This document shows, one piece after another, positions 1 through 5,147 of a stretch of 5,493 nt of DNA. The position numbers and the translations under genes are program-made. Origin of the DNA: JALOOE01 sp964423545 (GTDB lineage Bacteria > Chloroflexota > Anaerolineae > CG2-30-64-16). A model generated the notes under the pieces. The model had not been told where the DNA came from, did no database searches, and saw only the letters and a program-made list of their open reading frames with translations. The stretch lies in the NCBI GenBank assembly GCA_964423545.1, contig CAYRFV010000334.1, positions 1 to 5,493 on the forward strand, given 5' to 3'. Position 1 is the first letter of the stretch, and each line of letters starts with the position of its first letter.

Positions 1-60
1 GGCTCCCTTGTCCCCGCAGGGGTGAGGGTCGGCTCCCTTGTCCCCACAGGGGTGAGGGCC
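1..60. repeat. Tandem pair of 30-base intergenic repeat units
   Basis: Bases 1-30 and 31-60 are two head-to-tail copies of the same 30-base unit, beginning GGCTCCCTTGTCCCC and ending GGGGTGAGGG plus two bases. They differ at only two positions (16/46 G to A, 29/59 T to C). Each unit is an imperfect hairpin: CCCC (12-15) pairs with GGGG (19-22) around a three-base loop, with further CCC/GGG pairing outside mismatches. The window opens exactly at a unit boundary, so the array may continue upstream. There are no spacers, so this is not CRISPR. The style resembles the CCCT...GGGTGAGGG intergenic repeats dispersed in some GC-rich bacterial genomes; that family assignment is from memory. Confidence 0.85.
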
Positions 61-101
61 GGTTCCCTCTCCCTCGTAGGGAGAGGGTTAGGGTGAGGGT
101 C
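61..101. repeat. Diverged third repeat unit with perfect hairpin
   Basis: This unit begins GGTTCCCT and ends GGGTGAGGGTC like the two before it, but is longer (about 41 bases) because of extra GAGGGTTAG-type sequence. Bases 65-74 (CCCTCTCCCT) and 78-87 (AGGGAGAGGG) form a perfect 10-bp stem around a three-base loop. The right half is a run of GGG tracts. It is probably another member of the same dispersed intergenic repeat family. Confidence 0.75.
79..99 (+). other. Putative G-quadruplex motif
   Basis: Four GGG tracts lie at 79-81, 85-87, 91-93 and 97-99, each separated by exactly three bases (AGA, TTA, TGA). This is an ideal G3N3 intramolecular G-quadruplex pattern, similar in form to telomeric GGGTTA repeats. 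It shares bases 79-87 with the 3' arm of the 65-87 hairpin, so the two folds exclude each other. The motif is seen in the sequence; any fold or function is inferred. Confidence 0.55.
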
Positions 102-114
102 GGCACGACCCTGA

Positions 115-150
115 CGCCGCCCGGCGCAGGCGCAAAAAAACCGGGCGGCG
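115..150 (+). promoter_or_regulatory. Perfect 10-bp inverted repeat in the permease leader
   Basis: CGCCGCCCGG at 115-124 and CCGGGCGGCG at 141-150 are perfect reverse complements separated by 16 bases that end in seven A residues (134-140). If transcribed, it would be a very stable GC stem ending about 17 bases before the ribosome binding site of the first permease. It is not a typical terminator: the A-run lies in the loop and no T-run follows on either strand. It could be a leader stem protecting or attenuating the mRNA, a protein-binding palindrome, or another intergenic repeat. Confidence 0.5.
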
Positions 151-167
151 ACCGATCTTGTGCGATG

Positions 168-174
168 AGGAGAG
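168..174 (+). promoter_or_regulatory. Ribosome binding site deciding the first permease start
   Basis: AGGAGAG lies seven bases before GTG 182. It favours GTG 182 over the longer in-frame TTG at 158, which would place the Shine-Dalgarno inside the coding region and add eight charged residues (CDEERVD) unlike a permease N-terminus. Confidence 0.75.
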
Positions 175-181
175 AGTCGAC

Positions 182-1180
182 GTGCTACTGTACATCGTTC
201 GTCGCATCCTGATGTTGATACCGATCCTGGTGCTGATGTCCGCAGTGGCGTTCTTCCTGATCCAACTGCCGCCGGGCGACTACGTCAGCTTCCGGATCCA
301 GCAGTTGAAGATGTCCGGCGTCGAGGTCTCGGAAGACGAAGCGGAGCGGCTGAAAATCCAATTTGGCCTGGATAAGCCGCCGGTAGCGCGTTACTTCTGG
401 TGGATCGAGGGGATCGTCATGCGGGGCAACTGGGGCTGGTCGCTCCAGTGGAACAAATCGGTCAACGAGATCCTGCAAGAGCGCATCCCGATGACGATCA
501 CCATCTCGGTGCTGGCGCTCATCTTTTCGTGGTCTCTCGCGATCCCGATAGGCATCTATTCCGCAACCCACAAATACTCGATCCTCGACTATCTCTTCAC
601 TTTTATCGGGTTTATCGGCGCAGCGACGCCCGGCTTCTTGTTGGCGCTGATCCTGGCCTGGCTGCTCTTCTCGCAGCTCGGCTTCAGCGCGTTGGGCCTC
701 TTCTCCAAGGAGTATCTCGACGCGCCGTGGAGCGCGGCGAAGTTCGGCGACCTGCTGAAGCATATCTGGCTGCCGCTCCTTCTGGTGGGGTTGGCCAACA
801 CCGCCGGCACGATCCGCGTGGTGCGCAACAATCTGCTGGATGAACTGAACAAGCAGTACGTCATCACTGCGCGCGCCAAGGGCCTCTCTGAGTGGAAGCT
901 GCTCATGAAGTACCCGGTGCGCATGGCGATCAACCCGCTGCTCAGCACCGTGAGCTGGGTGCTACCTGGCCTGGTCTCCGGCACGATCCTCATCGATATC
1001 GTGCTGAGCCTCCAGACCGTCGGTCCGGTGCTGCTGCGAGCCACTCTGGCCCAGGACATGTACCTGGCCGGCGCCATCGTGCTGATACTGAGCGCGTTGA
1101 CAGTCATTGGCGCCCTGCTCGGCGACATCCTTCTCGTGCTGGTGGATCCCCGCATCCGCTTCGGGAGGTTGGCGAAGTGA
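182..1180 (+). CDS. dppB: Dpp/Opp-type ABC transporter permease, first subunit
   Basis: This is one of the two membrane subunits of a peptide/opine/nickel-type ABC importer and forms half of the translocation channel. The 332-residue product starts at GTG 182 with Shine-Dalgarno AGGAGAG seven bases upstream. Residues 1-30 (MLLYIVRRIL..., then helix 1 ending QLPPGD) match the conserved DppB/OppB N-terminus, and FGLDKP follows at 61-66. Further hydrophobic helices lie around 103-127, 138-164, 195-210, 253-278 and 293-320. The cytoplasmic coupling (EAA-type) loop spans about 217-245 and includes YVITARAKGL (226-235), which should contact an ATPase subunit. The C-terminus VDPRIRFG (321-328) is typical of the family. 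Length is normal (usually 305-340). Its stop overlaps the start of the second permease, so the two are translationally coupled. The family is certain. The symbol is by analogy; the substrate (peptide or oligosaccharide) cannot be read from this subunit. Confidence 0.93.
   Translation: MLLYIVRRILMLIPILVLMSAVAFFLIQLPPGDYVSFRIQQLKMSGVEVSEDEAERLKIQFGLDKPPVARYFWWIEGIVMRGNWGWSLQWNKSVNEILQERIPMTITISVLALIFSWSLAIPIGIYSATHKYSILDYLFTFIGFIGAATPGFLLALILAWLLFSQLGFSALGLFSKEYLDAPWSAAKFGDLLKHIWLPLLLVGLANTAGTIRVVRNNLLDELNKQYVITARAKGLSEWKLLMKYPVRMAINPLLSTVSWVLPGLVSGTILIDIVLSLQTVGPVLLRATLAQDMYLAGAIVLILSALTVIGALLGDILLVLVDPRIRFGRLAK
1163..1168 (+). promoter_or_regulatory. Ribosome binding site of the second permease
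   Basis: GGGAGG sits inside the last codons of the first permease, eight bases before GTG 1177. With the GTGA stop/start overlap it fixes the start of the second permease and rules out the long in-frame upstream extension, which is the first permease read out of frame. Confidence 0.75.
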
Positions 1181-2340
1181 GCGCACAAGAGAACATCGCC
1201 GCATCTGCCGCTCCTGGCGCGGCTCCGACCCCGGTCGCCGGCAAGAGCAAGCTTGCAGTTGAGGATCGTTACTATTATGCCAGCCAATGGGAGCTGATCT
1301 GGTGGCGCTTCACCCGTCACCGGATTGCCGTGGTCTCCATGGTGCTGCTGATCTTTCTCTACCTGGGCGCGTTGTTTGCGCCTTTCGTCGCCCCCTACAC
1401 GGCGGACACGCGCTTCGAAGGCATGCAGTCAGTGCCGCCGACGACGCTGCACCTGATTCTGCCGGAGGGCGGCGTGCAGCTGCATATTTACGGCCTGACG
1501 AAGAAGCTCAACCAGCAGACCTTCAAGTATACGTACACCGAAGACCCGACCCAGATCTTCCCGGTCAAGTTCTTCGTGCATGGCGAACCGTACGTGCTGT
1601 TTGGCTTCATCAAGACCGACCTCCATCTGTTCGGCGTAGAGGGCACCCCGATCTTCCTCTTTGGCTCCGACCGCCTTTCGCGCGATCTTTTCTCGCGCAC
1701 CTGGTATGGGGCGCGCATCTCCCTCTCGATCGGCCTGGTCGCGGTGTTCCTCACCTTCATCCTGGGGGTCACCCTGGGCGGCGTCTCCGGCTATTTTGGC
1801 GGCACCGTGGATGATGTGATCCAGCGCATCATCGATTTTCTGCTCGCCATCCCCGGCCTCCCGCTGTGGATGACCTTATCTGCGGCGCTGCCGCGAGACT
1901 GGCCGACCCTCAAGGTCTACTTCGCCATCACCATCATCCTCTCGGTGCTGGGGTGGGCGGGCCTGGCGCGCGTGGTGCGCGGCAAGATCCTCCAGCTGCG
2001 CGAGGAGGATTACACCCTGGCCGCGCAGGGGGCGGGCGCCAGCGACTGGCGCATCATCAGCCGGCACCTGTTGCCCGGCTTCACCAGCCACCTGATCGTG
2101 TCGATCACCTTCGCCATTCCGGCCATCATCCTGAGCGAGACCGCACTCAGCTTCCTCGGCCTGGGCATCCAGCCACCCGCAGTCAGTTGGGGGACGCTGC
2201 TGCAGGACGCGCAGAATCTGACGGCGGTTGCGCAGCAGGCCTGGCTGCTGATCCCCGCGCTCTTCGTGATCGGCACCGTGCTCCTGTTCAACTTCGTCGG
2301 CGACGGTCTCCGTGATGCCGCTGATCCGTACCAGAGATAG
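1177..2340 (+). CDS. dppC: Dpp/Opp-type ABC transporter permease, second subunit, long external loop
   Basis: This is the partner channel subunit, 387 residues from GTG 1177. The start overlaps the previous stop (GTGA) and has GGGAGG eight bases upstream. An Ala/Pro-rich cytoplasmic tail (about 1-25) leads to WELIWWRFTRHR and helix 1 (49-71). An external segment of about 90 residues (72-162) follows, including YTYTEDPTQIFPVKFF and FGFIKTDLHLFGVEG. The conserved FGSDRLSRDLFSR (162-174) and YGARISLSIG (177-186) begin the core permease domain. The coupling loop is about 276-301 (EEDYTLAAQGAGASDW). The family tail is FVGDGLRDAADPY (373-385). E. coli DppC is about 300 residues; the extra length is the external loop and the tail. 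As I recall, a subset of Dpp/Opp permeases (alphaproteobacteria, Chloroflexota and others) has the same long loop, so this is a subfamily trait rather than a fusion. The loop may help dock the binding protein (inference). Confidence 0.93.
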   Translation: MSAQENIAASAAPGAAPTPVAGKSKLAVEDRYYYASQWELIWWRFTRHRIAVVSMVLLIFLYLGALFAPFVAPYTADTRFEGMQSVPPTTLHLILPEGGVQLHIYGLTKKLNQQTFKYTYTEDPTQIFPVKFFVHGEPYVLFGFIKTDLHLFGVEGTPIFLFGSDRLSRDLFSRTWYGARISLSIGLVAVFLTFILGVTLGGVSGYFGGTVDDVIQRIIDFLLAIPGLPLWMTLSAALPRDWPTLKVYFAITIILSVLGWAGLARVVRGKILQLREEDYTLAAQGAGASDWRIISRHLLPGFTSHLIVSITFAIPAIILSETALSFLGLGIQPPAVSWGTLLQDAQNLTAVAQQAWLLIPALFVIGTVLLFNFVGDGLRDAADPYQR

Positions 2341-2349
2341 AGGAGGAGA
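2341..2349 (+). promoter_or_regulatory. Ribosome binding site of the first ATPase
   Basis: The purine run AGGAGGAGA begins directly after the TAG stop of the second permease and ends eight bases before ATG 2358. It is the strongest Shine-Dalgarno match in the operon and suggests that the ATPase is translated independently as well as within the operon. Confidence 0.75.
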
Positions 2350-2357
2350 AAGCACCT

Positions 2358-3398
2358 ATGGCGGCATCCGAAATCACACAGACAACAGGCGGTCTCAGCA
2401 CCCTGGTCGAAGTCAAGGACCTCCAGACCTATTTCTTCCTGCACGAGGGCACCGTGCGCGCGGTCGATGGGGTGAGCTTCAACATCTATGAAGGCCGATC
2501 GCTGGGCGTCATCGGTGAAAGCGGATGTGGCAAATCGGTCACCGCTCAGTCGATGATGCGCATCGTGCCGTCGCCGCCCGGCCGCGAGGTGGGCGGAACG
2601 ATCCAGATGTTCCTCCATGAGAACGGCGGCAGCGCGGAGGTGGTCAACGTGCTGAAGCTGCAGGCCGGCGGCGAAAAGATGCGCGCGATTCGCGGCAAGC
2701 AGATCGGCATGATCTTCCAGGAGCCGATGACCTCGCTCAGCCCGCTGCACACCGTCGGCAATCAGATCATGGAGAACATCCTGATCCACGAGAAGGACGT
2801 CACCGAGAAGCAGGCCAGGGAGCGCACGATCGAAATGCTTGGTCGGGTGGGAATCCCGCGGCCGCAGCGCCTCGTGGACGCCTATCCGCACCAGCTCAGC
2901 GGCGGCATGCGCCAGCGCTGCATGATCGCCATGGCGCTGATTTGCGGTCCGCGGCTGCTGATCGGCGATGAGCCGACGACCGCGCTCGATGTGACCATCG
3001 AGGCCCAGATCCTCGACCTGATCAAGAAGCTGCAGGCCGATTTCGGCATGGCGCTCATGTACATCAGCCACGACCTGGCGGTGGTGGGCGAGATGTCCGA
3101 TGAGATCATGGTGATGTATCTGGGCCAGGTGATGGAGCATTCCAGCACCGACGAGATCTTCGACAATCCGCTGCACCCCTACACGATGGCGCTGTGGCGA
3201 TCGATTCCCACGATCGAGGGCAAGCTGGAGCGGCTGGTGCCGATCAGCGGCACCTTGCCCAGTCCCTTCGCGGTGCTCCCGGGGTGCCGGTTCTTTTCCC
3301 GTTGCGACCGGCGCATTCCGGGCGTGTGCGACGTGTCGCCGCCGGAGCTCAAAGAGGTGGCGCCAGGACACCTGGTGCGCTGCTTCCTGTACACATGA
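2358..3398 (+). CDS. dppD: Dpp/Opp ABC transporter ATP-binding protein, DppD-like
   Basis: This cytoplasmic ATPase powers the importer and probably heterodimerises with the ATPase encoded at 3473. It has 346 residues. Walker A is GESGCGKS (53-60) and the Q-loop is FQEPMTSLSPLHTVGNQI around Q121. The ABC signature is LSGGMRQR (180-187) and Walker B is LLIGDEPT (200-207) with catalytic E205. The D-loop is ALD (209-211) and the H-loop is SHD with H238. All catalytic residues are intact. The C-terminal oligopeptide-transporter domain contains HPYTMALWRSIP (273-284) and four cysteines, C310, C316, C324 and C342. Such cysteines bind a [4Fe-4S] cluster in the mycobacterial OppD structure; a cluster here is inferred. 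The 'TSLSPLHTVG' Q-loop variant goes, from memory, with the long-loop permease subfamily. Length and start are normal. Position between the permeases and the second ATPase matches the classic B-C-D-F order. Confidence 0.95.
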   Translation: MAASEITQTTGGLSTLVEVKDLQTYFFLHEGTVRAVDGVSFNIYEGRSLGVIGESGCGKSVTAQSMMRIVPSPPGREVGGTIQMFLHENGGSAEVVNVLKLQAGGEKMRAIRGKQIGMIFQEPMTSLSPLHTVGNQIMENILIHEKDVTEKQARERTIEMLGRVGIPRPQRLVDAYPHQLSGGMRQRCMIAMALICGPRLLIGDEPTTALDVTIEAQILDLIKKLQADFGMALMYISHDLAVVGEMSDEIMVMYLGQVMEHSSTDEIFDNPLHPYTMALWRSIPTIEGKLERLVPISGTLPSPFAVLPGCRFFSRCDRRIPGVCDVSPPELKEVAPGHLVRCFLYT

Positions 3399-3405
3399 TA
3401 TTGTA

Positions 3406-3448
3406 TAGAGGCGACCACGTCGTGGGCGACCACGATGGGGCGCCCCTA
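3406..3448 (+). repeat. Hairpin repeat between the two ATPase genes
   Basis: The 74-base gap (3399-3472) holds a strong extended hairpin. The outer stem pairs TAGAGGCG (3406-3413) with CGCCCCTA (3441-3448), seven of eight positions. The inner stem pairs 3418-3425 with 3430-3437 (eight pairs, one G-U) around a GCGA loop, a GNRA-type tetraloop. The 9-mer GCGACCACG occurs twice (3411-3419, 3426-3434), and GGGGCGCCCC (3437-3446) is a palindrome. CGCCCCTAC (3441-3449) is the exact reverse complement of GTAGGGGCG at 4532-4540, which supports a dispersed repeat family. There is no T-run, so it is not a classic terminator. It might tune the D:F ratio or stabilise mRNA (inference). Confidence 0.65.
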
Positions 3449-3472
3449 CCAGCCGTACCATGAGGATCAGGC

Positions 3473-4486
3473 ATGGTCAACCAAGCACAAGAACCTTTGC
3501 TCGAAGTCCGCGGCTTGCAGAAGTGGTTTCCGATGCAGAAAGGCTTTCTGCAGAGAACCACCGGCTATGTCAAGGCCGTGGATGGCGTGAACATCGATGT
3601 GCGGGCCGGCGAGACGCTCGGCATCGTGGGCGAGAGCGGCTCCGGCAAGACGACCCTGGGCCGATGCATCACCCGCTTGTATCAGCCGACCGGCGGACAG
3701 GTGACGATGCGCGCAGACGGCGACGTGCTCAACGTCTCGGCGCTGAAGGGCAAGAGCCTGTCGGCATTCCGTAAGCAGGCGCAGACGATCTTCCAGGATC
3801 CCTACTCGTCGCTCAATCCACGCATGACTGTGCTGCAAACGGTCGGTGAGCCGCTGCTGGTGAACAACCTGGCGCGCGGCAAGGAGCTGGAGCAGCGCGT
3901 CACCGAGATGATCCTCCAGGTCGGCTTGCGCGTGGAGCATCTTCAGCGTTACCCGCACAGCTTCAGCGGCGGGCAGCGCCAGCGCATCGGTATTGCGCGT
4001 GCGATGGTGGTGAACCCGAAGCTGGTCGTGGCCGACGAGCCGGTCTCCGCGCTCGATGTCTCGATCCAGGCGCAGATTCTCAACCTGCTGCAGGATTTGC
4101 AGGAGAAGTACAGCCTGACCTACCTCTTCATCTCCCATGCCATGAGCGTCGTGCGCTACGTCAGCGATCGGATCGCCGTCATGTACGCGGGCAAGCTCGT
4201 CGAGCTGGGTGAGAAGCAGGAGTTGCTGAGCCATCCGAAGCATCCGTACACCGAGGCGCTGCTGGCCGCGGTGCCCAAGCCGTCGCAGCGTAAGCGCGGC
4301 ATGCGGCTGGTGTCGGCCGGCGAGCCTCCCGATCTGGCGAACCTGCCGCAAGGCTGTGTTTTCGTGCCGCGCTGCAAGTACGCCTCGGATCGTTGTAAGG
4401 AAGAAATGCCGCAGCTGCGCGAGCTCGGCGCCGGGTCGTACGTGAGCTGCCACCTGGCCGAGTCGCTCACGCTGATGGGTATCTGA
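3473..4486 (+). CDS. dppF: Dpp/Opp ABC transporter ATP-binding protein, DppF-like
   Basis: This is the second ATPase of the importer, 337 residues, starting at ATG 3473 with AGGA six bases upstream. The N-terminal EVRGLQKWFPMQKGFLQR (11-28) is the usual DppF/OppF opening. Walker A is GESGSGKT (53-60) and the Q-loop is IFQDPYSSLNPRMTV with Q108. The signature is FSGGQRQR (164-171) and Walker B is KLVVADEP (183-190) with E189. The D-loop is SALD (192-195) and the H-loop histidine is H222. The H-loop reads SHAMSVV rather than the usual SHDLxVV, so the residue after the histidine is Ala instead of Asp; the essential His is kept. The C-terminal domain has HPYTEALLAAVP (257-268) and cysteines C295, C301, C308 and C326. 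Their C-x5-C-x6-C-x17-C spacing nearly matches the first ATPase (x5, x7, x17). The gene is separated from the first ATPase by a hairpin repeat, but same strand and partner function argue for one operon. It is the last importer gene. Confidence 0.95.
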   Translation: MVNQAQEPLLEVRGLQKWFPMQKGFLQRTTGYVKAVDGVNIDVRAGETLGIVGESGSGKTTLGRCITRLYQPTGGQVTMRADGDVLNVSALKGKSLSAFRKQAQTIFQDPYSSLNPRMTVLQTVGEPLLVNNLARGKELEQRVTEMILQVGLRVEHLQRYPHSFSGGQRQRIGIARAMVVNPKLVVADEPVSALDVSIQAQILNLLQDLQEKYSLTYLFISHAMSVVRYVSDRIAVMYAGKLVELGEKQELLSHPKHPYTEALLAAVPKPSQRKRGMRLVSAGEPPDLANLPQGCVFVPRCKYASDRCKEEMPQLRELGAGSYVSCHLAESLTLMGI

Positions 4487-4506
4487 CGCGGCGCGGCAGC
4501 ACTCAT

Positions 4507-4518
4507 TGCGCCGGCGCA
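4507..4518. repeat. Perfect 12-base palindrome after the importer operon
   Basis: TGCGCCGGCGCA is fully self-complementary and lies 20 bases after the stop of the last importer gene. Its right half, within the 11-mer GCCGGCGCATC (4510-4520), recurs exactly at 5170-5180 in the next intergenic gap. No T-run follows, so a standard intrinsic terminator is not supported. It may be a protein-binding site or a repeat fragment. Confidence 0.45.
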
Positions 4519-4531
4519 TCCGCAGCATCCG

Positions 4532-4550
4532 GTAGGGGCGAAGCGTTCCC
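4532..4550. repeat. GTAGGGGCG-type intergenic repeat fragment
   Basis: GTAGGGGCGAAGCGTTCCC matches 15 of 19 bases with 5129-5147 in the next gap. Its first nine bases are the exact reverse complement of 3441-3449. A small inverted repeat, GCAGAATCTGC (4552-4562), follows. Three occurrences in three gaps suggest a short dispersed repeat. The rest of the 166-base gap (4487-4652) shows no gene and no convincing promoter or terminator. Confidence 0.55.
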
Positions 4551-4625
4551 TGCAGAATCTGCCGCGATAGGCCGCAGAGGGCGGTCGCATCGCCTTCCGC
4601 AGCGGCAGGAGAAGGGAAAGCCTTG

Positions 4626-4651
4626 CCCCTGCTTCGCGAGAGGAGCAGGGG
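4626..4651 (+). promoter_or_regulatory. Hairpin enclosing the ribosome binding site of the small membrane protein
   Basis: CCCCTGCT (4626-4633) and AGCAGGGG (4644-4651) form a perfect 8-bp stem, extended to ten pairs by a T-G and a C-G pair (4634-4635 with 4642-4643) around a six-base GCGAGA loop. The Shine-Dalgarno GAGGAG (4640-4645) lies in the loop and 3' arm, and the stem ends one base before ATG 4653. The element resembles the opening repeats: both have CCCC, then GCAGGGG, then TGAGG. It may limit translation initiation, or may simply be a repeat that now provides the initiation site. Confidence 0.6.
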
Positions 4652-4652
4652 A

Positions 4653-5132
4653 ATGAGGCGCACGTCCGAGTACATCCTGGCGTGGCTATTGTGGGCCATC
4701 ACCTGCATCATCGGTGCGTTTGTGGCCTACATGGTGTACGACGCCGTGCCGAAGGCGGCGCGCGTGGTGATCACCGCCAGTGCGGGGAACGACCCGCATC
4801 TGATGTTTCAAGCCAGGTACACCGGTGACGCCGTCGATCGCTTCACCTTGATTATCCTGGCGATCCTGTTGATCGTCTGGCTGGTATTCACTGAGGCGTA
4901 CTACCGCGCAGGCGTGGACCGGGGTGAGCTGGCGCGGCGGTTTGCACTGTTGACGACGATCGAGTTCGGCATCCTCTTTGTCGCGCTCGCACTTCAGGTG
5001 ATCGTCACGAGCATCTTGGGCCTCTTCACGTTCTCGGGCCTGTTGATCACGCTGGGTGCGTTGGCCCTCACCGTCCTGGGCAGTTGGGTGGTGCTCCGAC
5101 TGCCCAAGGGCTCCGATGCCCCGCCGCTGTAG
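4653..5132 (+). CDS. Small four-helix membrane protein of unknown function
   Basis: I do not recognise this 159-residue protein. ATG 4653 has GAGGAG seven bases upstream and is preferred over the in-frame TTG at 4623, which lies in the hairpin repeat. A short basic N-terminus (MRRTSEY) precedes helix 1 (about 8-30). A polar segment of about 32 residues follows (31-62), containing GNDPHLMFQARYTGDAVDR. Helices 2 (63-80), 3 (99-119) and 4 (125-147) come next, then a short Pro-rich tail. Between helices 2 and 3 is a charged stretch, EAYYRAGVDRGELARR (81-96). No catalytic motif, cysteine pair or signal-peptidase site is apparent. It lies 166 bases after the importer and 64 bases before a glycosyltransferase on the same strand, so it more likely belongs with the downstream unit than with the transporter. 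The gene is supported by coherent membrane topology; its function is unknown. Confidence 0.75.
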   Translation: MRRTSEYILAWLLWAITCIIGAFVAYMVYDAVPKAARVVITASAGNDPHLMFQARYTGDAVDRFTLIILAILLIVWLVFTEAYYRAGVDRGELARRFALLTTIEFGILFVALALQVIVTSILGLFTFSGLLITLGALALTVLGSWVVLRLPKGSDAPPL

Positions 5133-5147
5133 GGACGAAACGCTCGC
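5129..5147. repeat. GTAGGG-type repeat overlapping a stop codon
   Basis: GTAGGGACGAAACGCTCGC matches 15 of 19 bases with 4532-4550. The TAG stop of the small membrane protein (5130-5132) is part of the repeat. The same gap also carries GCCGGCGCATC (5170-5180), shared exactly with 4510-4520. No gene, promoter or terminator is evident in the remaining bases up to 5196. Confidence 0.5.

Noticed and set aside
1..101. Possible CRISPR array
   Set aside because: Units are directly abutting with no unique spacers, and the third is diverged; this is tandem intergenic repeat.
115..150. Intrinsic terminator of an upstream gene
   Set aside because: The stem is perfect, but the A/T run is inside the loop and no T-run follows the stem on either strand.
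158..181. TTG 158 as the start of the first permease
   Set aside because: It would put the Shine-Dalgarno AGGAGAG inside the gene and add an acidic stretch before the conserved hydrophobic N-terminus; GTG 182 is well placed.
892..1176. N-terminal extension of the second permease back to 892
   Set aside because: The extra 95 codons are an out-of-frame reading of the first permease, low in hydrophobic residues, and a good Shine-Dalgarno precedes GTG 1177.
2010..3461. Long minus-strand open frame (483 codons) opposite the second permease and first ATPase
   Set aside because: It is a shadow of GC-rich coding sequence: its translation is rich in His, Arg, Asp and Gln with no domain, while the plus strand encodes unmistakable ABC transporter motifs.
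4623..4652. TTG 4623 as the start of the small membrane protein
   Set aside because: It lies within the hairpin repeat and lacks a good upstream Shine-Dalgarno; ATG 4653 has GAGGAG at seven bases.
4487..4652. A small gene or RNA gene in the gap after the importer
   Set aside because: No open frame with a plausible start and Shine-Dalgarno, no tRNA-like cloverleaf and no T-run terminator; repeats and a palindrome account for the visible structure.
3467..4711. Minus-strand open frame (414 codons) opposite the second ATPase
   Set aside because: Same reason: composition is dominated by Arg, His, Leu and Gln without recognisable motifs, and it mirrors an intact ATPase gene.
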